Notes under the pieces: model-generated
What the model was told of the DNA's origin: nothing
Databases searched by the model: none
Seen by the model: the letters and a program-made list of their open reading frames with translations, nothing else
Position numbers and translations under genes: made by a program
In this document: piece after piece, positions 11,596-22,706 of the stretch
How the letters are laid out: every line of letters begins with the position of its first letter
How positions within the stretch are numbered: position 1 is the first letter of the stretch
DNA from: Cercis canadensis
Taxonomy: Eukaryota; Streptophyta; Magnoliopsida; Fabales; Fabaceae
Assembly (NCBI GenBank): GCA_003255065.1
Contig: QAOA01006876.1
Location: 322,463-386,462, forward strand
Reading direction: 5' to 3'
Length of the DNA: 64,000 bases

Positions 11596-13548
11596 ATGTT
11601 AAAGCAAATCCTTAGCAAATTGCCTAGGAAGGTGCCAAAATCTGATCCATCAGATTCTGCAAGGAGTGATTCTGGTAATAGTACTAGTTTTGGGAATGTC
11701 TTTCAATGCACAAATGTTGGGAGTACCATTTCCAGCAAATTAAATGTTGTGAAGCGAGTATCTTCGGTGGTTTTCCCAGCAAGCATGAATGCTGGAGTGG
11801 AAGCAGTTGACCCCCACCTATCCTTCAAAGATGTTTCAAATACACAGAAGCAAAACCTGTTCATTAGTAAGTTGAATCTTTGTTGCAAAGTTTATGATAT
11901 GAGTGATCCTGATAAGAACTGTGCAGAGCAAGATGTTAAACGTCAAACCTTGATAGAGCTTCTTGATTTTGTTTCTTCTGGATCTGTGAAGTTCACAGAA
12001 CCAGCAATTTCTGCAATGTGTAAAATGTGTGTGAGTAATTTGTTCCGGGTTTTCCCACCTAAGTTTCGTACTAGCTCTACTGGGGGTGAAACAGAAGATG
12101 AAGAACCAATGTTTGATCCTGCCTGGTCTCACCTGCAAATCGTTTATGATCTACTCCTTCAATTTATTAATTATAACTCTCTTGATGTGAAGGTGGCAAA
12201 GATTTACATTGATCATGCTTTCATTTTAAGATTACTTGACCTTTTTGACTCTGAGGACCCTAGAGAAAGAGACTGCTTGAAAACAATTCTGCATAGGATC
12301 TATGGGAAATTCATGGTACACAGACCTTTTATACGGAAATATGTTAGCAATATCATTTACCGTTTTGTTTTCGAGACTGAACGTCATAATGGAATTGCTG
12401 AACTATTGGAGATTTTTGGGAGTGTAATCAGTGGGTTTGCCTTGCCACTGAAGGAGGAGCACAAAATATTTTTGTTGAGAGCTTTGATTCCTCTACACAA
12501 ACCTAAATCTGTGGGTATTTATCATCAGCAGTTAACATATTGTGTTGTACAGTTCATAGATAAAGATCCAAAACTGGCTAGTACTGTGATAAGGGGACTA
12601 TTGAAGTATTGGCCAGTGACAAATAGCCAAAAGGAGTTAATGTTCATAAGTGAGTTGGAAGAGGTTTTGGAAATGACTAGCATGGCTGAATTCCAGAAGG
12701 TTATGGACCCACTGTTTCGACGGCTAAGTTGCTGCCTTAATAGTTCTCATTACCAGGTAGTTTTGGCTACAATGCTTCTCGTTTTAGTTGTGATATAATT
12801 TTCAACTTTTGTGTCTCAGTAAAAAATTTGTCGTATTACATTAGCATCTTTTCTTCCATCTAATTATGCATTTGGTTGGTAGGGAATTGGATGTTTTTGA
12901 CCCATCACTTTCAGCTTACAAGCAAGCCTGTTAGGTTGTCACTATCCTATTTGTGGTTTTTAGTGGAACAGATCAGTTTATTGTCTTATCTCCTTGTTTT
13001 AGAGGCCTAAATCCTTGCCCCCTCTCTTCTTCCCCACGCACCTTTTATTTTTCTTTGTGGGGGGTGGGGTATCTCAGTTAGTGCAAGTGACTTGAGCATT
13101 TTTGACGTAGGCGTTGTTGCATTGACATCATCTCTGAGGATCATGCAGTGTAATTTGTAACTAGTTGGCGTTTGCTGCTAATGTCTCTAATACTAGTGAG
13201 GTTATTTTCATGTCTATTATTCAGGTAGCTGAACGAGCCCATTTGCTATGGAACAATGAGCACATCCTTAATCTTATAACACAGAACCGGCAAGTGATTC
13301 TGCCTCTTGTCTTCTCAGCTCTTGTACATAACACCCAAAATCATTGGAACCAAGCAGTGCTCAACCTGACTCAGAACGTGAGGAAGATGCTTTCTCAGAT
13401 GGATGAAGATCTGGTACTTGCCTGCCAACACAAGTTGGAAGAGGAAGATTCCAAGTCAAGTGCTGCAGCGGAGAGGCGGAGAATGACATGGGAACGCCTT
13501 GAAGCTGCTGCAAATGTGCAATCTGCTACATGCTCAGTGGCCTGCTAA
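11596..13548 (+). CDS. PP2A regulatory subunit B' (B56 family)
   Basis: Substrate-targeting and scaffold-binding regulatory subunit of the protein phosphatase 2A heterotrimer; in plants B' subunits tune brassinosteroid, stress and defence signalling. Two coding exons, 11596-12756 and 13225-13548, give 494 residues, typical for B'. The start [12 protein letters not shown] resembles the eta/theta/kappa type N-terminus, then a Ser-rich variable region to about residue 75, then the B56 HEAT-like core. Strongly conserved stretches include [47 protein letters not shown] and [11 protein letters not shown]. Exon 2 carries the conserved [12 protein letters not shown] and [10 protein letters not shown] stretches and a Glu/Lys/Arg-rich tail. 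The start sits in GCCGCCATG, a favourable context. Which B' member it is cannot be fixed by eye. Confidence 0.93.
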
Positions 13549-15936
13549 TTGCTTTGAGTAATGATATAATCAGGAAGCAAAACCATCTATAGATGTGAAG
13601 GCTCTAATTATATAGTGATGTGGTTCGGTTCAGGTTCAGGTTTCTTCAGTTTTAGTGAGTCTTTAAGATGCCAATAGAGTTTGTAAATCCTCTAGTATGT
13701 GTTGAAAATTGTGCTGAGCATTGTTGACTAGGTTCTTTCAAGAACTGCTGAATAGGTAATTCTTTTTCCTTTTTTTTTTTTTTGAGCAATGGTGGGTGTT
13801 TGTGTGTCGGTGGCTTATTCGTGCATGCAATTATTTGCAATGTCAGCAGCACCCGTAACCTTGATTCTTTCTTCAGTTTTCTACCGTCATGGCCCCCCCA
13901 CCTTATTACCTTAGCCCCCCTCCTTATACTCGTACACCATCTGCTATGTGGATGTCTAAGCATCCCTACCTTCTCAGTTCTCCATAGACGCCAAATGAAA
14001 ATTTACATAAACAGTTTATTTCTTGTATTGCTTCTCTACATTTGCTTGCCCTTTTGAGCTTTAATATCTTCTTACAGAAAGGATGTCGTTTCTTTTTTCT
14101 TCCTTGTATTGCACATAGAAAAGAGATGACTTCAACCCAGCAAGATAAGGCTATAAGTTCAAAAATTGAGAACTTAAAAACTACAGATAAGGGTATTGGT
14201 TTTTTAGAAGAAATTATCTATTAATATCCTGAACTTGTTCTTCAAATAAAAAGTACGTGTAAAATTATTGACATCTTTTGCAACTTTGACCTATTGCAAC
14301 CAATCTCTAATTTTTAAATATAGATATGAATTGTTCAAAGGTGGTCCTTTTCATCGGTTTGCATAGATGCCATCAAGACCTTTAATTTCCTTTTCGGTTT
14401 TCTTGTCTAAGATTTGGACTGATCAACTCACCTTTTGATGATCAATGTCTTAACATTCGCATGAAAGACGGAGACGTTTTATGACATAATATTCATTTTG
14501 GGACCATTTGGTATGATGGCAGTTTAACAGTACAAGTCTAAGTGTTAATATTTACCTCTGCATCATTAGTTAGAAAAAATGAGAATTCAATAGATATAAT
14601 AATGTTGAATATTTAAATACAATTTAAATAAGACTATGGGCTTTAGTGGTCATAACTAGACATTTGGTGAATATTTCTTTGTGGTATACTTCTTCTCCAA
14701 AGCAGTGCTCTCCTTTGTTACCAAAAAATAAAATTAGATAAGAAAATAATGATTTTTAAAAAATATTAGATCTATTATATTATTGTTAATTTTCTTACAA
14801 AAGTAGAGATTTTTTTTTTAATGATATGGGGTTTTGAATCTAAATACTCCTACAAACTAAAATTCGTCACTACTAGAGATTTTTCTTATGTCAATATACT
14901 TATTTATGTTCAAAATTAATTGGACAATAAGATTAATTTGGTAAAGTAAATCCTCCAATCCACCTCCACCCCAAAAACAAGGCAGTAAATCATCCAAGCC
15001 TATTGGATACGATGGCAATAAAAAAAAGTCAGCATTGCATCAACTCGACCGGCATTATCTCCATTTATACACCTAACCATAACCATGACTAAATTAAAGT
15101 CATACTATGATTTGATTAGACGAGCATTCCAAACATTTACACATTAGATAATGATACTGTGTCACATTAATATAGTTAATGCAGTCAAATTTGGCACCTC
15201 AACTAGTGTTTCACTAAGTCCATTTAAACTCTTTCTCATATGGCCATGGATTTGTCACCTCAAATAGTATTTTTTGGTAATTTTGGCTACGACTCTGGAT
15301 TTGAACATAAAATCCACAAATTCTGATGATGATCTCAATACCATTCAACTACAAGTTGTTTGGTCACCTCAACTATTGTGATATAATATATAAATTAGAT
15401 GGTGAGTAAAAGGAATTTCTTTAAAAAAATAGATAGACACATAAAAACTAAATCCCAATCCTCTATAGTAAGAAATGCATTTAGATTATAGGCTCCAAAA
15501 GAACAATTAAAGAGGATTTTTAAAAAGATTTTGATCCTCTAAAGGGAGGATCTTTTCAAAAATCTCTAAATCTTTATTGAGGTAGATATACTTTATCAAA
15601 ATCTTTATCATTAATTTTTTGATCAAGGATTATTCTCTTACCTTTAACGTCTAAAGTGTTTATCTCACTTAGCTTTAGAGGTCCAAATTGAAAACGTAAT
15701 CTGGAAGAAACATATGAACGTGGCAATTCTTGTAATTCATATGGGTGCACCGACCCAAGGATGCGCCTCCCTCAGTACTACATAAATTGCGAGGAACTCA
15801 GAACTGAGAATTATACTATGAGGTTTCCTCCTCTTTCTGTTTTTCTTATTATAATTATTGAAACTTGATTGGTTCTCTAATCAGTTGTTCCAATTTCTTT
15901 CTACCTCCTCTCGAGTCTCAAAGAACAGAAAAAAAA
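13549..15936. other. Intergenic DNA between PP2A B' and CYSTM genes
   Basis: The first 200-400 bases are probably PP2A B' 3' UTR. The rest is AT-rich with no recognised gene. One tRNA-like SINE-type repeat lies on the minus strand at about 15267-15365 and is listed separately. The last 150 bases are the likely promoter and leader of the CYSTM gene. Confidence 0.5.
15267..15365 (-). repeat. tRNA-like SINE-type repeat, copy 1
   Basis: Read on the minus strand it runs from TAGTTGAATGGTATTGAGATC (a box-A-like start) through ATGTTCAAATCCAGA (box-B-like) to GTAGCCAAAATTACCAAAAAA. The same order of blocks recurs at 44690-44782 (+) and 56349-56465 (-), so this is a dispersed family. Short internal Pol III-like promoter boxes and an A-rich end suggest a tRNA-derived SINE. 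No target duplication was established. Confidence 0.5.
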
Positions 15937-16306
15937 ATGTATGCTAATGCACCTCCGCCATACCAACAGATGACTTACGTCGATCATGTTCGTAAGCGGC
16001 ACGATGAAAAAGGCTGCGTTTACGCTTGGTTTGTAATTGTATATTTATCACTATCATTATTGTTACTTTTATTCTTGTTTTGTGTTCTGGTCACAAACTT
16101 TTATTATTGTTGCTGCCACTTACCAAAGATTCTAAGAATTAATGATGTAATTTTCATCATTTTGGTCTCACCCTCCCTCGTCGACAACTAATAATTTTGT
16201 CTGAAATTTTTTCTGGTATTGCAGCTTGTTTGCCTTGTGTTGCTGTTTCTGCTGCCATGAGACCTGCGAGTGTTGCATGGATGTGTTATGCTGCTGCTGC
16301 CCATAG
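15937..16306 (+). CDS. CYSTM-type cysteine-rich membrane micro-protein
   Basis: A 57-residue protein from two exons, 15937-16028 and 16225-16306, joined GT-AG with a codon split TG|C. The N-terminal half is polar with a Pro/Tyr patch ([12 protein letters not shown]) and a charged linker ([10 protein letters not shown]). The C-terminal half is the CYSTM module: [18 protein letters not shown] and a terminal LCCCCP. Members of this family are stress-induced and thought to be membrane-anchored, tuning redox or metal tolerance. An in-frame ATG at 15865 would add 24 residues; I prefer 15937 because the family starts close to the Pro/Tyr segment. It is easily missed because each exon is about 30 codons. 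Confidence 0.85.
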
Positions 16307-17839
16307 TAACATGCTTGGGTTGGGTGACTCGCATTCAGAAATGCTTGTCTTCACAGAGAGAGAGAATAGAGATATGGCTTATTAATAATCAAAATATGGG
16401 AATGCAATTTCTGTTTTTCTTTTGAATTGTGCTTTGCTTTCTCTGTAATAAATTCACTTTATCCTCAAGGCTTAGGCCTTAAAAGTAATAATTATCTAAC
16501 AGGGTCCCATCCTCCTGTTATATCAATGGAATGAAAAATCTTTAGTGCTGTTTTTCAATATTTCTCGACTTACCGTAAGTTACTCCATAATGATAATGCT
16601 GGAGATCAGATCAGCAAATGCCAATATTTCCTCACAATTTGCGGAGCTTTTTTTTACTTTATGTCGACAAAAGGCATATTATTTCCTGTGCAAAAAAGAA
16701 CTGGATGTAGATTTTCAGACGAGGGATATTAACCATTACTATGAGTCGTTCTTTCAACTTATTTGTTCTTGACCTGTGGCAACTCCGAAATTTCCAACCA
16801 TTTGTTAAGAGTGCTACAGCCTACATTACCAACACATTGGCATTATTGTTATCTGGAGTCCATGTCTTAATGTTTTGTTTTTTTTTCCTTCTTCATTATC
16901 TGTTCAATTAGCGACAAGGGTACGCAATGTGGAGCTGTTCAACTGCACAAGCGGGACCCATTAGAGGCCCTTGTTTTGGTACTCTTTAGACCCCAGCAAA
17001 TTTGTCTCCATGCTTTCATATTTTTAACTGGATGCACCTAACAGAACGATAATCATGTTATGGCCCTCCCCATCTTCCCTCATGCCTGTTGTGGGTCTTG
17101 TTCCATTTCATTTCAAGTCAGAGATATACTAATTACTGAAGTCTAGTCTGACAATAGCAATCAGGTGAAGCTTCATGCAATCTGTTGTGTGAAAAACCAA
17201 TCTGTTATTTTGGAAGAATTGGCTTCAGCCACCATGAAAGGCATATGATTACTGACAAACTACTACAAGTCTACAATGTGATTCATGTAGTAGATTAACA
17301 AGGACATGGGGTTAGGTGGAGTACTTTAAATTAGATAAAGGTTAAAGAAAGCAACAGATCAGCAGCTGAATTTATTCAAGTGACAGTGACATTTATCATC
17401 AATTTTAGCAGGAAATGGCAATAAGTAGGTTACAAATTGAGAAGACAAGGCATGCATACAGCAAATTTGAATGTTCCAACTACATGAGCCTTAAAGTGCA
17501 AGCTTTCTAATTTTTGTCCGGATTGGGTCTGAACAATTGCTGACAACAAAATCACCTTGGGGTAGCTCATGCTTTTTGGATTTACCATAAACAACAAACT
17601 GATCCTAAGACTTGCCGTGTGTCATGCTCTTTAAGTTACCTTAACAAGCTAGTATATGATTGGTGATATTCTAGAACCAAACAAACTTATTATCATTTAA
17701 AGGTTAGTGTAATCAACTTTTTTAATTGACAGTTGACGATACAATATGATTGTATTGGTATATCTTCCACCGCTAAATTGAAAATTTTGGACTGTGGAGC
17801 CTTTCCCTTCCATAAAACCAACCACTAAACGCTATGAAT
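16307..17839. other. Convergent intergenic stretch between CYSTM and PGR-like genes
   Basis: Holds the 3' UTRs of the two converging genes (CYSTM from the left, PGR-like from the right). I see no other gene, RNA or repeat that I can support. Confidence 0.5.
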
Positions 17840-20565
17840 TTAGAAGATGTATAAAGAAGCAACTGAAGTTAACGCCGTAGTCAACAGTATTGACACAAGG
17901 TTCACCGCATTATTATCAAGGACACTGAAACCTGAAATCTTTTTGACAGTTGGTCCTGGCTTCCCAACAACCTACAAATGGAGCAAGAAATTTCAAGTAT
18001 CAAATATCTAACAATTGACTGAATATATCAGGGAATGTCTTATGCCTCTAGCAGAGAGATATATACTTTCTAGGTGTTAAAACCATTGAAAATGGTGCAT
18101 CGAAATTTACCTTGTTGCGAACAGTGCAGAATCCACTGAACTGCAATGTTGCACCCAAGAGAGAGTCAAAGACACTTCCACAGAGTCCTGCCAGTGCAGA
18201 GATAGGTATGACCAGTAGTTGCTTAAGAGCTATATCAAACTCACATTTGGTAGTCAATAGTCCCACAAGAACAGATGACACTCCAATCACACTTCCTGCC
18301 GCCGTAGCTGCTACAAGTCCTGCTTTTGTCACACCGCCGTTTGTGCCCCTTCGAACAGCCTGACAATCACAAAGAAAAACAAGTCACAGATGACTCATCA
18401 TAGCAAGTAATATAAGGTCACAACAATATTTATTTGTTGAATGGACTTGCATGGCAACAAAAAGGTTACGTTTTTTAATTGTTAAAACAAGTCAGCATAA
18501 GTCATTACCACTTTTTTCTCAGAGCAATAAGTAATTTTCCCATGATCCCATCTATTAATATTTACTTGCACAACAGAGATAAGTCAAGTCGGTTTTGTAA
18601 AGTAACTATGTATGTAAGATTTTGCAATTACATAAAGCATTTATGTACAACGGATAAATGCTTAATTATCAGAACATTACTCTTTTTCTTTTTTAACACA
18701 GTACCAAATTTAACTTTTGTCATTCCTATCTTGTACCAAACTTGGGCCAAGTCAGCGAGTCTTCAATAGAACCACTTAAAATCAACTCTTTCTATCGTAC
18801 GCACTTATCCCTCTGCAACAGCTAACCAAATGCAACCTATTTACATCATCATATATACGACAGGATCCAGGAACCAGGATAAAGATTCATATATAAAGGG
18901 CAAATGTTTAGTGCAGAGAAGTGTTTAGATATAATTAGTGATTGCTAGAAGAATATGTTCTCAAGGCAATAGACTAAACAATAACGAAATCACCCCTCTA
19001 AAGAGCAGACCTAGAGTTTGAACTACCCTCTTGCATGTCTGTGAATGTTTGAAAGAGAGAGCCCTTTGCAGAAGACAAAAATACCTAAATGGAGTGAATC
19101 AACCATAAGAGGCATCCAGATAGGCCTTAGTTCCTCGATGGCATTGGCATTGCTATATGTAAATTTATAAAGATGTAGGACATCCCTCGATCTATATCAT
19201 ATGTTGTTAGAAGGAAAATTAATGTACATTACATAATATGATGAGGAAGGAGAAAGCAAGAGGTTCACATCAGACATGTTAAATGAGAGAAGATTAATGG
19301 GGCAAGGCATGAGCTGCACAAGACATAAGAGTATCCTCAATAACTCCCCTGTTTTATCTGTTGTAATTTAAGTAAAGAAAGTATAGATTCTCAGGTTTCA
19401 GTGGTTATTACAACAGAACGAAAAGTTGCATGCCTAAAATGACAGGATACGAAAGACAAGCGTAGAAGGATCCATGCATGCACTGTTTTGACCATGAGAT
19501 GAATTCACCTTGAAGGTTGTGATTAGACGAGGTTGTTCATCACTGAGAATCCCAAGCTCAGAAGACCAAGTGTCTCCATTGCAGCAGGAATAGTGCCCGA
19601 TAATGCCACCAATGAGAGATGTGATAAGAGTTGAGTCCTTAGAGTTCAAGCATTTATCCTGCCCTTCCGTCAACTTCCACACAATTACAACTAAAACTGA
19701 GGCAATGCCACTATTGGATAGAACTTGTATCCTGAAAAACAGAAGCAGGGAAAAACACTGTGAAAAGAGAGTGAGGGGGATATAAGTGAAAACTATCGCT
19801 ATTATCACATCTCAATAAAAGGAATCAGCCAATCCAAGTTTGTCACAACTGTTGAGCGCATTGTATTAAGCAGCAGTTATGCAGGAAGTCAGTCGTTGAC
19901 TTGAACATTTTAGAGGTGGCACAATTGGAGATAAGTAATTATATAGTAGATGAATATATACACTAAGAACAGCAATAATGAATTAATTTTTTTGACCAAG
20001 GACCACTATGAACACAAGAAAGTTTTCTTATATGCAATCAATTGTAAAAGGCAAGGAAAATGATTCCGGAGTTTAATATGAAACCATTTGGCCCGAAAAC
20101 CAAAAGTTTTTCTTTTCGGGTTATAATAGTTAATTTTCGACAATAAGTAAAATGAATTATTAGGACTAAACCAAAAGATGGAGGATAGAAAAAAACACAC
20201 CAATTCCTTTGTCCACCTTGTTTAAATTCAGGATCAACTTTTCGCTTTTTCTCTTCTCCCACCTTGGTGAGCTTAGACGAAGTGAAGAAGAACACAAGCA
20301 GCATAGCTCCAAACCTTAACCCAAAGAAAAGGAGACAAAAGTTAAGTAAAAATTTTAAAAGGGAGTGGGGAGCACAATTTTGGGTAAACAAACAGAGCAC
20401 AAGATATTAGAGATACCTGTATCCTACAAAAATATGAATCGTCATAACGATGAAACCCGAAATCGCACCAGAAAAGTTGAGTGATTTTCTTCGGTAAGCT
20501 CTGGACGCAATTATATATGAGATTAAGATGGCAATTAATGGTTGGATCCATTGACTTTTTTCCAT
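17840..20565 (-). CDS. TMEM19/DUF92 family integral membrane protein (PGR-like)
   Basis: Coding exons on the minus strand: 20417-20565, 20201-20314, 19509-19731, 18111-18359, 17840-17971, all GT-AG, 288 residues, which matches the length I remember for Arabidopsis PGR (At5g19930). The first exon has a hydrophobic start (WIQPLIAILISYIIASRAY) and later exons several more membrane segments. Family-conserved pieces are FGAMLLVFFFTSSKLTKVGE, GHYSCCNGDTWSSELG, RRGTNGGVTKAG, PISALAGLCGSVFDSLLGAT and DNNAVNL. The same fold family includes VTE6 (phytyl-phosphate kinase), but VTE6 carries a plastid transit peptide absent here. Arabidopsis PGR has been linked to glucose response at the plasma membrane; the reaction is not clear from sequence. 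A likely leader exon is 20566-20733. Confidence 0.88.
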
Positions 20566-20733
20566 TTCTATTGCTGCACTGAAATGCGCTTCAAGGAATT
20601 GATGGTTGATTCCTCAGTGGCTTTGAGTCTTTCGCAATCGCAAATTTCAGTTGCAGGCTCCGTGGAGGTCGAAGGTGGTTCTACCCCTACACAAGTCTGA
20701 AAGGTTGGGACTGATGATAACCTCCCCAGTTGC
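20566..20733 (-). other. Possible 5' UTR exon of the PGR-like gene
   Basis: On the minus strand an acceptor-like CCTGCAG|GCAACTGG precedes this stretch, which then runs to the ATG at 20565 without an upstream in-frame start. If used, the leader intron would span the foldback element at 20774-21904 and the first exon would lie upstream of it or in its loop. This is inference from one splice site. Confidence 0.3.
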
Positions 20734-20773
20734 CTGCAGGCATTACAATTTACAAGGCGCTTTACTTAGTCAC

Positions 20774-21904
20774 GGCTCTTTACAGAATTAAGTGTAGAAA
20801 AATTATTACCGTAGTTGCAAACTAAATTACCCAAATAATGCATTTTGAAAAAATTCAAAATTTAAAAAAAAAAAAAAAAAACAAAGTTGGTAGGGTGGGG
20901 CCCACCGGAGGCCCTGTGACACCTTATTAACATGCCGTGGGCCCCACGGCGTGTCTCCCCTTAGTCCACTTCACCGCCTGCGTGTGTCAGTGGCTTCTAA
21001 AGAACTTTGCTCTGTAATTTTATATCTGTAAGGTATACATATGCAGGATTGCAAACAGAGAAATGATAAAGTAACCATTGACATGAAAATGGAACTCAAC
21101 AAAGCAGTAATGTGATTCAGCAGAGACCAACTACTTCCTTTCAATTTATGACCCACTAGAAATTCAGAACTCAACAATCAAGTTATACTCAAAATTCTTC
21201 GATAAGTTACCCTCTTCTTCCATTTTCTTAGCCAATGATGCAAAGTTAAGAACTTTAACTTTTGTCTGCTTTACTTCACGAGAAAACCAAATTAATCATG
21301 GTTAAATTTCAAGGCTTCAAAAGAAGAGGATCTCTAATTTAACGGGACACCATGAGAAAGGCTTAACTGACAATGAAATAGATAAAAATGGAAACTTTTT
21401 GGGTGAAACATAGATGACAAAAAATTTCAATGGAAACCCATTTTCCTGAAATTAAATTAGAAGAGAGAAAGAGACGAACCCGACTACTTGGCGACGACCT
21501 TTTCTGTAGCGCTGCAATTCCCTACCGGTACGAGAAACCAATGCGACCACATTTTCCTAGGAAACTAAAGCCACCATTTTTTCTGGTATCTTCCTAAGAA
21601 GATTTTTCGCGGCTTGGAACGGAGAGAAACTGAATTTACAAAGATTAACTAAGAAAAGGAAATTTAAGTGGTGAAGCCGTCAGCCACTGACACAGGCAGG
21701 TGGTGAAGCGGACAGAGAGGAGACACGCCGTGGGGTCCACGGCATGTTCAGTGAAAAGGTGCCACAGGCCTCTCCGCGCCAACTTTGCTTTTTTTTTTTT
21801 TAAATTTCAAATTTTTTCAGAATGCATTATTTCGGTAATTTACTTTGCAACTACCTTATTTTAGTAATAATCTTTTTACACTGCATTAATTCTGTCAAAG
21901 AGCC
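20774..21904. mobile_element. 1.1-kb foldback element with about 220-bp inverted arms
   Basis: Left arm 20774-20996 and right arm 21684-21904 are reverse complements with scattered substitutions and small indels. The outer ends read GGCTCTTTACAGAATTAA (left) and, on the other strand, GGCTCTTTGACAGAATTAA (right). Each arm contains a near-perfect palindrome of about 23 bases centred on GTGGGGCCCAC or GTGGGGTCCAC (20931-20953; 21723-21745). The loop of about 690 bp has no recognised gene. Long terminal inverted repeats suit a non-autonomous Mutator-like or foldback transposon. I could not find a target-site duplication. Part of the right arm is repeated after the N at 21934. Confidence 0.65.
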
Positions 21905-22096
21905 TCAATTACCATGTCCTATTTCTTTCTTTCNCGCGCCAACTTTGCTTTTTTTTTTAAAAAAAATTTCGAATTTTTTCAGAATGCATTATTTCGGTAA
22001 TTTACTTTGCAACTACCTTATTTTAGTAATAATCTTTCTACACTACATTAATTCTGTCAAAGAGCCTCAATTAACATGTCCTATTTCTTTCTTTCT
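21775..22096. repeat. Repeated block around single N, right arm of the foldback
   Basis: Bases 21775-21933 and 21935-22096 are near-identical copies (both begin CGCGCCAACTTTGC and end CTATTTCTTTCTTTC) separated by the N at 21934. A few substitutions and a poly-T length change distinguish them. It is best read as two haplotypes placed in tandem, so only one copy of the right arm probably exists per chromosome. Confidence 0.8.
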
Positions 22097-22706
22097 GTAA
22101 TTTTTTTTTTCCCGAAAATAGGTACTTGTGGTTGTTTCTGTCACAGATATTGGCTGGCTGGCAATGAGTAATACTAATAGCATAGCATAGTCCAATGTAA
22201 TTTGAAGAACATAAGGTGATAGTCTGACGGATTTAAAAATCACCAGTTGTTAAAAACAACGCTGGAATTTTAATTCATTGCTAAACTGGCAACAAGCTCT
22301 TCTGCCTTTTTGCTCCTCAATGATTTCGTGCAAAATATACAAATTATAAGTTCTTCAGTTACCCTTACTTATTGTCAACATTTTGCATTTGACAAGGTTT
22401 GTATCTTTGAGGTAAGAGATTGGGTTCCACTATTTGTACGCCATTTAGATGGTGTATACTAGTGTGCAATTATGTCATACATTATGTTCAAATTTCACGC
22501 TATTTAGATGCCCGTTTCCGATTTGTGCGATGAATGCAATGCTGCTGGATGCAAGAAATTTCTCTAGTGTTTCAGTTGTAAGCTTCATTGAGAACCACGG
22601 ACCTTAACAATATATAGGCTTGGCGAAGAAACCTAACAAATTAATCCAAGATCAATCAAACTGGAAAAAAAATAATTAAGACAGACAAGATAGGAAAGCA
22701 AATTAG
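22097..22706. other. Intergenic DNA and 3' UTR of the DUF1767 gene
   Basis: I see no coding frame of interest. The right end (from about 22450) is probably 3' UTR of the minus-strand gene that stops at 22707. Confidence 0.45.

Noticed and set aside
13782-14224. Open frames downstream of the PP2A B' gene
   Set aside because: Hydrophobic frames typical of T-rich DNA, no family features, in the probable 3' UTR and intergenic DNA.
19603-19785. Plus-strand frame opposite a PGR-like exon
   Set aside because: Shadow of the real minus-strand exon.
17840-20565. VTE6 (phytyl-phosphate kinase) for the DUF92 gene
   Set aside because: No plastid transit peptide, and the 288-residue length matches PGR better.
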